Shown piece after piece: positions 1-7,489 of a stretch of DNA of 64,000 nucleotides; positions within the stretch are counted from its first letter, which is position 1; every line of letters starts with the position of its first letter. The stretch lies in assembly GCF_001886715.1 (NCBI RefSeq), contig NZ_CP018082.1:4340001-4404000 (forward strand). Direction: 5' to 3'. The notes beneath the pieces are model-generated. The model ran no database searches. It saw only the letters and a program-made list of their open reading frames with translations, and was not told the origin of the DNA. A program made the position numbers and the translations under genes. Source of the stretch: Nocardia mangyaensis. GTDB taxonomy: Bacteria; Actinomycetota; Actinomycetes; Mycobacteriales; Mycobacteriaceae.

Positions 1-671
1 GCGACGCTCATGGCCGTCTCGATGGCCGCCGAGGAACTGCTCAGCAGTGCGGTGGGGTCGAACGATCCGAAGACGCCGCTGCCGAAGCTGCTCAGCAGTT
101 CCAGCAGCGGTTGGAACAGCGACTCGATGCCGGGCAGAGCGGGCAGCGACAGCCCGCTCATCAGCGCCGAGACCGGGTCCTCGGCCATGGTGGTGGCGGC
201 GGCCGAGCCGCCGGTCCCCGCGGGGTTCGCGGCACCTCCCCCCGAGGTGCCGGCCAAGGCGCTCTTGGCCTGGTCGAACGCGGTCTGCGCGGCGGCGAGC
301 GCGGGCGTGGCGGCCTGGGTGACGGTGCCCTCGAAGCCGCTCAGCGCGGCCGAGGCGTCCGCCGAGATGCCGGAAAGAATGTCCTGCGGGAGCACCGCGC
401 CGTCGCCGAGTCCGGACATGCCCGGCATTCCGCCACCGGGGAACGCGCCCGCGGCCGGGGTGTCCTCGGTGATCTTCTGTGCCAGGGTGAGGACGGGCTC
501 CTCGACGGTCTCCTCGTCCTCGGGCAGCTGCATCAGCGGCACGTCGAGGATCGCCTGGGGCGTCAGGTCGGCGGGCACGGCGCCCAGTACCGACAGGGTG
601 GCGGCGTCGGCGGTGGCCAGCGCGGTGTCGGGCGTGATGACACCGGTGTCGCCGGAGCTCAGCGGCTTCAT
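1..671 (-). CDS. Hypothetical Ala/Gly/Ser-rich protein, partial (runs off the left edge)
   Basis: An open frame starts at ATG 669-671 and reads to the window edge without a stop, giving about 223 residues. The start overlaps the stop of the upstream EspC-like gene in an ATGA junction, so the two are translationally coupled. The N-terminus is acidic and Pro/Leu-rich; the middle is low complexity with many Gly, Ala and Ser. No catalytic motif or signal peptide is visible. Because its partner looks like an ESX-associated EspC-family protein, it may be a secreted or secretion-associated companion. That rests only on context. The C-terminus lies outside the window. Confidence 0.6.
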   Translation of the reverse strand, partial: MKPLSSGDTGVITPDTALATADAATLSVLGAVPADLTPQAILDVPLMQLPEDEETVEEPVLTLAQKITEDTPAAGAFPGGGMPGMSGLGDGAVLPQDILSGISADASAALSGFEGTVTQAATPALAAAQTAFDQAKSALAGTSGGGAANPAGTGGSAAATTMAEDPVSALMSGLSLPALPGIESLFQPLLELLSSFGSGVFGSFDPTALLSSSSAAIETAMSV

Positions 672-997
672 GCCAGGCCCCCGATTCCGGCGGCTCGGCG
701 CGCGATGTCGGCGGCGTTGGTCAGGTCCGTGGTCTCGAACTGCACCGAGGAGGTGAACGCGGCATCGGAGAGCTTGCTGAACCGGTCGGACAGATCGTTG
801 ATGTCCTTGGCCTGCAGGGCCTGCGCGGCCGCGAACATGGCCAGGTAGTCGGCACCGATGAGCCCGAAGACCGGCGTCATCGCGGTGACACTGGCCGCGG
901 CCTCGCCGAGACCCGCTGCGGAGACATCGGCCGCCACCACGGAATTGGTCGCCGCGAACGCGGCGACGGCATCGGTTTGCACCGAGAGATCGGTCAT
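668..997 (-). CDS. EspC-family (DUF2580-like) type VII secretion-associated protein
   Basis: Small protein of 109 residues, starting at ATG 995-997 behind a GGGGGA ribosome site; a longer frame to 1093 lacks a good start. It is Ala-rich, predicted all-helical and has no signal peptide, with an N-terminus MTDLSVQTDAVAAFA and a C-terminal run of small residues. This resembles the EspC/DUF2580 group of short helical proteins linked to ESX secretion in mycolic-acid bacteria. Its stop overlaps the start of the following gene, a pattern common for co-secreted pairs. No ESX core gene is in the window, so the substrate role is inferred from family resemblance. Confidence 0.6.
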   Translation of the reverse strand: MTDLSVQTDAVAAFAATNSVVAADVSAAGLGEAAASVTAMTPVFGLIGADYLAMFAAAQALQAKDINDLSDRFSKLSDAAFTSSVQFETTDLTNAADIARRAAGIGGLA

Positions 998-1161
998 GCG
1001 AATCCCCCAACTCGTCGTGAAAAGTCTGCACTGAGAACGCGATCGGTGACCTCGAAACTCCCGACGCGGCCACCTGACTGCGCAGTGGGCCAAATATAGC
1101 CGAACACCTCGACCAGTATCGACTCCTGTCGGGTCCGATCTGAAGGATGCACTATCAAAAC

Positions 1162-1175
1162 TAGAACATGTTCTA
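1162..1175. promoter_or_regulatory. KstR-like operator overlapping the promoter of the SDR gene
   Basis: The 14-bp perfect palindrome TAGAACATGTTCTA matches TNNAACNNGTTNNA, the published operator pattern of KstR, the TetR-family repressor of cholesterol catabolism in mycobacteria and relatives. It overlaps a possible -10 element TATATC at 1174-1179. That element would place transcription start close to ATG 1189, consistent with a leaderless mRNA. Repressor identity is inferred from motif match alone. Confidence 0.55.
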
Positions 1176-1188
1176 TATCCTCGGCGAC

Positions 1189-2163
1189 ATGAAGGTCGCA
1201 GTGACCGGCGCAGCCGGATACCTCGGTACCAACCTGATCCCCCAGCTCATCGAGCGTGGACACGAGATCATCGCCATCGATCGCGCGGCACCGACCACCT
1301 CGGACCCGGCCGTGACCTGGGTCGAGGGCGATGTGCTCGACACGGCGTCGATGCGCGAGGCACTCGACGGCGCCGAGGTCGTCTACCACCTCGTCGCACT
1401 GATCACCCTGGCCGAGCGCAACGATCTGGCGTGGCGGGTCAACACCGAGGGCGTGCGGGTCACCGCCGAGGCGGCACTGGAGGTCGGCGCGCGCCGGTTC
1501 GTGCACACCAGTTCCATCCACGCGTTCGATCAGTACCGCGCGGGCGGGCACATCGACGAGACCTCCGGTCGCTCCGACGATCCGAGCCTGCCGGTCTACG
1601 ACCGGTCCAAGTGGTCGGGCGAACTGGCGCTCCGGCCGGTGATCGAGCGTGGCCTCGACGCGGTGATCGTGAATCCGACCGGCGTCTACGGCCCCACCGA
1701 CAACCCGAAGCAGCTGTCCCGGCTCAACCGCACCACCGCAGAAGCCGTCCGCGGCCGGGTCCCGGTGATGATCGGCGGCGGTTTCGACCTGGTCGACGTC
1801 CGCGACGTGGCCCAGGGCCTGATCCTGGCGGGCGAGAAGGGCCGCACCGGCGAGAACTATCTACTCGGCGGCTATATGACCAAGCTGATCGATCTGTGCC
1901 GGATGGCCGCAGCCCACGCCGACGTCAAGGGCCCGCGCTTCGCGATCCCGGCAAAGGCGCTCGGCGCGGTACTGCCGGTGGTCGAGCCGATCGGCAAGCG
2001 CCTCGGCTCCGACATCCTGTCCAAGGCCGCCCTCGGTGCCATTCTCTCGGCCCCGGTCGTCGACCACGGCAAAGCCGAACGCGAACTCGGCTACCGCCCC
2101 CGCCCCGTCGAGGAAACCGTCGCCGACCTCGTCGACTTCCTCCGCGCCGCGCGCCCCGCCTGA
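1189..2163 (+). CDS. NAD(P)-dependent epimerase/dehydratase-like (extended SDR) oxidoreductase
   Basis: A 324-residue extended short-chain dehydrogenase/reductase. The nucleotide-binding motif GAAGYLG is at residues 7-13 and the catalytic YxxxK is Tyr137/Lys141 (YDRSK). The family oxidises or reduces a hydroxyl, sugar or steroid substrate in the cytosol. The upstream ATG 1168 lies inside an operator palindrome and lacks a ribosome site. ATG 1189 sits about one promoter spacing below TATATC, so a leaderless start there is preferred. The KstR-like box suggests a sterol-related substrate, as for 3-beta-hydroxysteroid dehydrogenase-like SDRs. The substrate cannot be read from the sequence. Confidence 0.8.
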   Translation: MKVAVTGAAGYLGTNLIPQLIERGHEIIAIDRAAPTTSDPAVTWVEGDVLDTASMREALDGAEVVYHLVALITLAERNDLAWRVNTEGVRVTAEAALEVGARRFVHTSSIHAFDQYRAGGHIDETSGRSDDPSLPVYDRSKWSGELALRPVIERGLDAVIVNPTGVYGPTDNPKQLSRLNRTTAEAVRGRVPVMIGGGFDLVDVRDVAQGLILAGEKGRTGENYLLGGYMTKLIDLCRMAAAHADVKGPRFAIPAKALGAVLPVVEPIGKRLGSDILSKAALGAILSAPVVDHGKAERELGYRPRPVEETVADLVDFLRAARPA

Positions 2164-2204
2164 CAAATTCCCACCCCGTACGGGTCGGCACTCGACAATT
2201 CATC

Positions 2205-2218
2205 CGAACATATGTTCG
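2205..2218. promoter_or_regulatory. LexA (SOS) box upstream of the radical SAM gene
   Basis: CGAACATATGTTCG is a perfect 14-bp palindrome matching the core of the mycobacterial LexA box TCGAAC-N4-GTTCGA; the next base on the right also fits. It ends 9 bp before the GTG start at 2228, so bound LexA would block transcription directly. A similar box is present at ruvC in this window. Confidence 0.75.
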
Positions 2219-2227
2219 ACTATTGGG

Positions 2228-3253
2228 GTGCGGTGGCAGACTCAGACGCTCGACGCCGAGGATGGTGCCCTGCCCGGGCTGACCCGGGCGGGGCTGGTTC
2301 GTTCTGTTCTTCGTTCTGTTCGCACCCCCGAGTTCGACGGGGTGACGTTTCACGAGGTGTTGTGCAAGAGTGCGCTGAACAAGATGCCGGAGGGCTCGGG
2401 GCTGCCGTTTCGGTGGACGATCAATCCGATGCGGGGGTGTACGCACGCGTGCCGGTACTGTTTCGCGCGCGGGAGTCACGAGTATCTCGATCTCGACGCG
2501 GGGCGCGATTTCGACGCCGAGATCGTGGTGAAGACCAATGTCGCTGCGGTGTTGCGGCGTGAGCTCGGTAGGCGGTCGTGGCGGCGTGAGGCGGTGGCGC
2601 TGGGGACCAATACCGATCCGTATCAGCGAGCCGAGGGCCGCTATCGGCTGATGCCGGGGATCATCGGCGCGCTGGCCGAGTCGGGTACCCCGTTCTCCAT
2701 TCTGACCAAAGGGCCACTGCTGCGCCGCGATCTGCCCCTGCTCACCGAGGCGGCGCGTCGGGTCGAGGTGAGCGTGGCCGTGTCCATCGCCATCCTCGAC
2801 TCCGAGCTGCACCGCAGCCTGGAACCCGGCACCCCGGCACCGCGCGCTCGTCTCGACCTGGTGCGCGCGCTGGCCGAGGCGGGCTTCGCCGTGCACGTCA
2901 TGGCCGCCCCGATCATCCCGTGTCTGACCGACGGACGAGCCCACCTCGACGCGCTGTTCGCCGCGATCGCCGAGGCGGGGGCCCACAGCGCGATGGCCTT
3001 CCCGATGCACCTACGCGGCCCGACCAAGACCTGGTTCCTCAGCTGGCTCGCCGCCGAGCATCCCGCCCTGATGCGCCGCTACCGCCAGCTCTACGGCCGA
3101 GGCGCCAACGTCGCCCCCGTCTACGCGAGTTGGCTGCGCGAACGCGTCGACCCGCTGCTCGACGAATACGGACTGCGCCGCGTCCAGGACCGCACGGTCC
3201 CCGACCCACCGGCACTCGCGCCAGCGGACCATCAGCTGCCCCTGTTCACCTGA
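2228..3253 (+). CDS. Radical SAM protein, Rv2578c family
   Basis: A 341-residue radical SAM protein. The cluster-binding CX3CX2C motif is Cys71, Cys75 and Cys78 (RGCTHACRYCFARG), which resembles spore-photoproduct-lyase-like members. The N-terminus MRWQTQT and the segment FDGVTFHEVLCKSALNK align from memory with M. tuberculosis Rv2578c (about 340 residues). This supports GTG 2228 over the longer frame from 2036, which runs back into the SDR gene. It is cytosolic and expected to bind a 4Fe-4S cluster and S-adenosylmethionine; the substrate is unknown. A LexA box sits immediately upstream, suggesting induction by DNA damage. It has its own promoter and ends about 50 bp before a convergent gene. 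Confidence 0.88.
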   Translation: MRWQTQTLDAEDGALPGLTRAGLVRSVLRSVRTPEFDGVTFHEVLCKSALNKMPEGSGLPFRWTINPMRGCTHACRYCFARGSHEYLDLDAGRDFDAEIVVKTNVAAVLRRELGRRSWRREAVALGTNTDPYQRAEGRYRLMPGIIGALAESGTPFSILTKGPLLRRDLPLLTEAARRVEVSVAVSIAILDSELHRSLEPGTPAPRARLDLVRALAEAGFAVHVMAAPIIPCLTDGRAHLDALFAAIAEAGAHSAMAFPMHLRGPTKTWFLSWLAAEHPALMRRYRQLYGRGANVAPVYASWLRERVDPLLDEYGLRRVQDRTVPDPPALAPADHQLPLFT

Positions 3254-3303
3254 GGAGACCACGCCCGGACTCCGGCCCGCCGCCTGGTCGGCGCGCTGAC
3301 CTC

Positions 3304-3945
3304 TCAGAGCAGCTGAGCGACTTCCTGATCGCTGAGCACGACCGAGGACACCGAGTCCTTGGCTCGGACCAGCTGGACCCCGCGATACAGCGGCCGCTCA
3401 CCGAGCGCGGCGTCGCGTGCCTCGGCCCGCAACTGGTGCACCAGGATCTCCGACACCGCGGCACCGGCGGCGAGTTCGCTGGCGGCCAACGCGTCGGCGA
3501 GCTTGCGCAAGCCGAGCGGATGCAGTTCCCGGCCGCTGCCCGCGTCGGTGTACATCGCCAGCGGCACCAGCTGGGTGTCGGGGCCCGCGGTCACCTTCAG
3601 CACGATCCGGCTGAGCCTGCCGGGGAACACCAGCAGCTGCACGCCGGTCGCCGCGGCCAGGTCGACAGTGCGCTCACCGAACAGCCGGTGGGCGCTGATC
3701 ACGCTGCCGCTCAACCACATCCGCCGCCGCCGGAACGCGAAGACGTACCCGAGGGTCGGCACCGCGACGACGAGCCCGAGCAGGATCGCGTACGGCCAGC
3801 TCAACCACACCGCCGACAGCAGCGCCGCGCCGATGCCGATGCCGAGCGCGGCCAGCGCGAGCCTGCGCAGCATGGGCGCGAACACCTCGGGCGCCACCAG
3901 ATCGATCCCGACCGCCTGCGATCGTCCGGACTCCCCGTCCACCAT
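3304..3945 (-). CDS. Conserved hypothetical membrane protein with PH-like C-terminal half
   Basis: A 213-residue protein with two adjacent hydrophobic segments at about residues 27-70. They are followed by a basic RRRR turn and a soluble C-terminal half with a beta-rich pattern resembling bacterial PH-like membrane proteins. ATG 3943-3945 is chosen because GAGAGG precedes it; a GTG 12 bp earlier lacks a ribosome site. It lies downstream of hisS on the same strand, separated by a strong terminator, so it is probably transcribed separately. No enzymatic motif is visible and the function is unknown. Confidence 0.6.
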   Translation of the reverse strand: MVDGESGRSQAVGIDLVAPEVFAPMLRRLALAALGIGIGAALLSAVWLSWPYAILLGLVVAVPTLGYVFAFRRRRMWLSGSVISAHRLFGERTVDLAAATGVQLLVFPGRLSRIVLKVTAGPDTQLVPLAMYTDAGSGRELHPLGLRKLADALAASELAAGAAVSEILVHQLRAEARDAALGERPLYRGVQLVRAKDSVSSVVLSDQEVAQLL

Positions 3946-3971
3946 GTCCCTCTCCACCGCGCACCGGCCCG

Positions 3972-4011
3972 CCCGGTGTCGGCGCGGTCAGATTACCGCG
4001 CCGACACCGGG
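3972..4011 (-). terminator. Terminator downstream of hisS
   Basis: A perfect 17-bp inverted repeat (arms 3972-3988 and 3995-4011, 6-nt loop) lies 6 bp beyond the hisS stop on the minus strand. There is no long T run, as is common in high-GC actinobacteria. Confidence 0.8.
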
Positions 4012-4017
4012 GATGGC

Positions 4018-5292
4018 TCAGTTGCCGAGTGCGTCCCGCAGCACCCCGACGACCTCGCCGAGCGGCACCTGACGCTGATCCCCGGTGCCCATCTCCTTGA
4101 CCCCGATGGTGTGGTCGGCGAGATCACGATCGCCGAGCACGAGGGTGTACTTCGCGCCGGAGCGATCGGCGCCCTTCATGGCGCCCTTCATGCCGCGCCC
4201 CCCGTAGGCCAGATCGACGCTGACGCCCGCACCGCGCAGCTCCCCGGCCAGGGCCACCATCCGTGCCTTGGCGGCGTCCCCGAGGGCGACACCGTAGACC
4301 TGGCAGCGCGCCGGATCGGCCGCCGTCTTGCCCTCGGCGGCCAATGCCAGCACAGTCCGGTCGACACCGATACCGAAGCCGATGCCCGACAGCGGCTGCC
4401 CGCCGAGCTCGGCCATCAACCCGTCGTAGCGGCCACCGCCGCCGATGCCCGACTGCGCGCCGAGCTGGTCGTGCACGAATTCGAAGGTGGTCTTGGTGTA
4501 GTAGTCCAGGCCGCGGACCATGCGCGGGTTCACCACGTACGGCACGCCGAGCGCGTCGAGGTGGCCGAGCACCTGTTCGAAGTGCGTCTTGGCCGATTCC
4601 GAGAGGTGATCGATCATCAGCGGCGCGTTCGCGGTCAGTTCACGCACCTCGGGGCGTTTGTCGTCGAGCACGCGCAGCGGATTGATCTCGGCACGCCGCC
4701 GGGTCTCCTCATCCAGCGGCAGCCCGAGGAGGAACTCCTGCAGCAGTTCGCGGTACTGCGGGCGGCAGGTCTCGTCGCCGAGGGAGGTGATCTCGAGCCG
4801 GAACCCGTCGAGACCGAGGCTGCGGAAGCCGGCGTCGGCGATGGCGATGACCTCGGCGTCCAGTGCCGGATCATCGACACCGATCGCCTCGATCCCGACC
4901 TGCTGCAACTGCCGGTAGCGACCCGCCTGCGGGCGCTCGTAGCGGAAGAACGGCCCGGCGTAGCAGAGCTTGAGCGGCAGCTGCCCGCTCTTGTCCAGGC
5001 CGTGCTGGATCACCGCGCGCATCACGCCGGCGGTGCCCTCCGGGCGCAGGGTGAAGCTCTCGCCGTTGCGGTCGGCGAAAGTCCACATCTCCTTGCTGAC
5101 CACGTCGGTCGACTCGCCGACACCCCGGGCGAACAGGGCGGTCTGTTCGAATACCGGCAGTTCGATGTGCCCGTACCCGGCGAGTCGGGCGGCGTGGATC
5201 AAGCCGTCGCGCACGGCGACGAACTCGGCCGAGCCGGGCGGCACATAATCCGGGACCCCCTTCGGGGCGGTGAAGCTGCTGGTCTTGGTCAC
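4018..5292 (-). CDS. hisS: Histidine--tRNA ligase
   Basis: Class II aminoacyl-tRNA synthetase that charges tRNA-His. The 424-residue length fits the family (M. tuberculosis HisS is about 423). Motif 2 is seen in [14 protein letters not shown], the histidine-A loop in [13 protein letters not shown], the second histidine motif in GGGRYDGL and motif 3 in [12 protein letters not shown]-terminal anticodon-binding domain follows. The start is GTG 5290-5292 behind GGGGAA; the frame upstream is not HisS-like. It is divergent from ppiB with an 85-bp promoter region between them and ends in a strong hairpin. The hisS/ppiB pairing matches Rv2580c-Rv2582. Confidence 0.97.
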   Translation of the reverse strand: MTKTSSFTAPKGVPDYVPPGSAEFVAVRDGLIHAARLAGYGHIELPVFEQTALFARGVGESTDVVSKEMWTFADRNGESFTLRPEGTAGVMRAVIQHGLDKSGQLPLKLCYAGPFFRYERPQAGRYRQLQQVGIEAIGVDDPALDAEVIAIADAGFRSLGLDGFRLEITSLGDETCRPQYRELLQEFLLGLPLDEETRRRAEINPLRVLDDKRPEVRELTANAPLMIDHLSESAKTHFEQVLGHLDALGVPYVVNPRMVRGLDYYTKTTFEFVHDQLGAQSGIGGGGRYDGLMAELGGQPLSGIGFGIGVDRTVLALAAEGKTAADPARCQVYGVALGDAAKARMVALAGELRGAGVSVDLAYGGRGMKGAMKGADRSGAKYTLVLGDRDLADHTIGVKEMGTGDQRQVPLGEVVGVLRDALGN

Positions 5293-5377
5293 GATGGTCC
5301 AGTTTTCCCCACGGGCGCCCCTCCAGTCCAACCGGTTACCCTCTACACGAACCTGACGACACGGGAGGAACGCGGTA

Positions 5378-6271
5378 GTGCCGAGTAACGAACAGCGACG
5401 GGCGGCGGCCAAGCGCAAGCTGGAGCGCCAGCTGGCACGACGGGCCGAGCAGGAGAAGAAGCGCAAGCGCCTGATGATCGCGGGGTCGGTACTCGGTGTC
5501 ATCGTGGTCGGTGCCGCCGCGGCCGGGGTGTACTTCCTCACCAAGGGCGGCGACGAGGCCGACACCACGACCGCGTCGAGCACCTCGGCCACCAGCGAGC
5601 AGGAGCTACCGCCTGCGGCCGACGCGCCCGCCCCCGCGGACAAGCCCGCCACGGTCGACTGCGCCTACCCGGTGGGCGCCGAGCCCGCGTCCAAGCCGGT
5701 GACCCCGCCGACCAGCACCTCGGTGGCCTCCGGCCCCGGTACGGCGCCGACGAAGGTCAGCATCGACTCCACCCAGGGCCCGATCGGCCTCGAACTCGAC
5801 AGTGCCGCCTCGCCGTGCACCGTCAACAGTTTCGTGAGCCTGGCCCAGCAGGGCTACTTCGACGAGACCAGCTGCCACCGCATCTCGGCGGTGACCGGTT
5901 TCGAGATGCTGCAGTGCGGTGACCCCACCGCCACCGGTACCGGCAGCCCGGGCTACGCCTTCGCCAACGAGTACCCGACCGATCAGTACGCGCCCGAGGA
6001 CCCGGCGCTCGAGGAGCCGATCAAGTACCGCAAGGGCGTGATCGCGATGGCCAACTCCGGGCTCACCCCGGAGGGCACCAACGGCAGCCAGTTCTTCCTG
6101 GTCTACGGCGACACCATCCTGCCGCCGAAGTACACGATCTTCGGCACCATCGACGACGAGGGTCTGGCGACGCTGGCCAAGGTGGGCGCCGCGGGCGACG
6201 ACGGATCGATGGCCGCCGGTGGCGGCACGCCGAACCTGCCGATCGAGTTCACCAAGGTCACGGTGGGCTGA
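5378..6271 (+). CDS. ppiB: Membrane-anchored cyclophilin-type peptidyl-prolyl isomerase
   Basis: A 297-residue protein with a very basic 30-residue cytosolic start, one membrane segment (about residues 32-54), a Thr/Ala/Pro linker and a C-terminal cyclophilin domain (about residues 125-297) facing the cell envelope. Cyclophilin signatures include [18 protein letters not shown] with the active-site Arg, GYAFANEYP and [11 protein letters not shown]. It should catalyse cis-trans isomerisation of prolyl bonds in exported proteins. It matches M. tuberculosis PpiB (Rv2582) in order and architecture. Start is GTG 5378 after GGAGGAA. A hairpin terminator follows. Confidence 0.93.
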   Translation: MPSNEQRRAAAKRKLERQLARRAEQEKKRKRLMIAGSVLGVIVVGAAAAGVYFLTKGGDEADTTTASSTSATSEQELPPAADAPAPADKPATVDCAYPVGAEPASKPVTPPTSTSVASGPGTAPTKVSIDSTQGPIGLELDSAASPCTVNSFVSLAQQGYFDETSCHRISAVTGFEMLQCGDPTATGTGSPGYAFANEYPTDQYAPEDPALEEPIKYRKGVIAMANSGLTPEGTNGSQFFLVYGDTILPPKYTIFGTIDDEGLATLAKVGAAGDDGSMAAGGGTPNLPIEFTKVTVG

Positions 6272-6291
6272 CACCCGGCTCGGACACCCGA

Positions 6292-6330
6292 GCGACGGGC
6301 CGGACACCGCCACGGTGTCGGGCCCGTCGC
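6292..6330 (+). terminator. Terminator downstream of ppiB
   Basis: Inverted repeat with 18-nt arms (6292-6309 and 6313-6330) holding one mismatch and a 3-nt loop, starting 20 bp after the ppiB stop and followed by a pyrimidine-rich tract. Confidence 0.75.
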
Positions 6331-6439
6331 CCTTCCCCTGCCTCGACACTGCCCAGAAGATGCCCTGCTGGACACCCGTCTGTGTCCTTCGCGCGGTAGG
6401 CTCAGATGTCCACTTCCACAGCCGTATCGGGGAGCAGTC

Positions 6440-7021
6440 ATGGCGGAACTCGACGACATCGGTAGCGAAACGGCGGCCATGATGCGCACCATGCTGCAGA
6501 TGGCCACCCTGGTCGCCCTCAAATCGCGTGAGCACGGCCAGAAAGACGCCGAAGCCCGCGCCAAGGCGATCGAAGCGAAAATGAAGGAAGCGCGCGAACT
6601 GCAGGTGCGTGAGGCCCGCGATCTCAAGGCCAAGGATCCGCGCAATCTCGAGCTCGTCCAGATGATGTCGATGGGTTCGGCCTCGGCGCAGACACCCGGT
6701 CTCGGACTGGAACGGGACACGGCGTCGTCCTATGCCAGCAGTGCCGGATCGGCCGGCGGTGCCGCCGCGGCAACGACCGGTGCGGGTGCGAGCGCGAGCG
6801 GACACGCGCCCCAGATCGGCTACGACTCGGTCGAACGCCGGGCCGCCATCGCGGCCCATCTCGAACGCGCCGGTGTCGCACCGGAATTGGCCGAGGTGCG
6901 CATGCTGCTCGAGATGGGGCAGGGCATCTCGCCGGACGAGGCGATCCGGCGACCGAGTGTGGGCGCCCGCCGATCGGCCATCGAACGCGGCATCGAACGC
7001 GGCATCGAACGCGGTCGCTGA
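6440..7021 (+). CDS. Hypothetical protein at the edge of the T4SS-like cluster
   Basis: A 193-residue soluble protein. Residues about 1-75 form a charged helix rich in Lys, Glu and Ala (KEARELQVREARDLKAKD), likely a coiled coil. A Ser/Gly/Ala-rich linker covers about 80-120. The C-terminal part is helical and ends in tandem IERG units. The start ATG 6440 has a GGGGAG-type site. It is convergent with the type IV secretion-like operon and separated from it by a hairpin, so functional linkage is positional only. I do not recognise a family. Confidence 0.55.
   Translation: MAELDDIGSETAAMMRTMLQMATLVALKSREHGQKDAEARAKAIEAKMKEARELQVREARDLKAKDPRNLELVQMMSMGSASAQTPGLGLERDTASSYASSAGSAGGAAAATTGAGASASGHAPQIGYDSVERRAAIAAHLERAGVAPELAEVRMLLEMGQGISPDEAIRRPSVGARRSAIERGIERGIERGR
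6979..7014 (+). repeat. Three perfect 12-bp tandem repeats coding IERG
   Basis: CATCGAACGCGG occurs three times head to tail inside the end of the preceding gene, giving three IERG tetrapeptides just before the stop. The perfect identity suggests recent slippage. Confidence 0.85.
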
Positions 7022-7030
7022 CCCCGGGCC

Positions 7031-7051
7031 GGGGGCGGGCGGACCGCCCCC
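7031..7051. terminator. Bidirectional terminator between convergent genes
   Basis: GGGGGCGG and CCGCCCCC form an 8-bp perfect stem with a 5-nt loop, centred between the stop at 7021 (plus) and the stop at 7061 (minus). Confidence 0.65.
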
Positions 7052-7060
7052 GACAGCGGA

Positions 7061-7489
7061 CTACAGCGGCTTGGTCTTCTCCATCGTCTGCATGACGTCC
7101 GGGTCGGTGAACAGCTCCCGGTCACCGCCGACCTGGTCCTCCAGTGGCAGCCGGTCGAGCATCTTCTTGTGCCCGTTGCGCACGCTGCAGTACTTGAACG
7201 GCCCCCGCGGATCGAACAGCTTCGCCATGTGCGGATCGGCGTGATCGAGGAACCAGAAGCTGATCCCCGGCCCGCCCTGCAGCCGAAAGTGTTCCCATGC
7301 CTGCCACAGCGCGTGCAGCCGGATCGCCGCCTCGGGATGCCGCCACCATTCCGGGCACCACACGGTGTCGCTGATGTCGGTGACCTGCCTGCTGTACACC
7401 CTGCTCAGATACTCGTTCACGAAGGCGAACACGGTGGGGTACCCGTTCGCGATATCGCGCGGATCCGGACCCGAATTCTGCTCGTTCAC
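7061..7489 (-). CDS. DUF4913 domain-containing protein, last gene of the T4SS-like operon
   Basis: A 142-residue soluble protein. The core WCPEWWRHPEAAIRLHALWQAWEHF is the DUF4913 signature (several Trp plus a PEA turn). DUF4913 proteins often sit beside VirD4/TraG-like ATPases in actinobacterial conjugative or secretion loci. The GTG start overlaps the stop of the TraG-like gene (GTGA), so the two are coupled. The biochemical role of the domain is unknown to me; binding to the coupling protein or a substrate is plausible from context. Confidence 0.8.
   Translation of the reverse strand: MNEQNSGPDPRDIANGYPTVFAFVNEYLSRVYSRQVTDISDTVWCPEWWRHPEAAIRLHALWQAWEHFRLQGGPGISFWFLDHADPHMAKLFDPRGPFKYCSVRNGHKKMLDRLPLEDQVGGDRELFTDPDVMQTMEKTKPL

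Noticed and set aside
1162..1175. TAGAACATGTTCTA as a LexA box
   Set aside because: The half-sites are separated by 2 rather than 4 bp and lack CGAAC/GTTCG; it fits the KstR pattern instead.
2920..5388. 822-codon plus-strand frame across hisS
   Set aside because: It is antisense to hisS and the membrane protein, is Arg/Pro/His-rich as expected of a GC-rich shadow frame, and has no domain.
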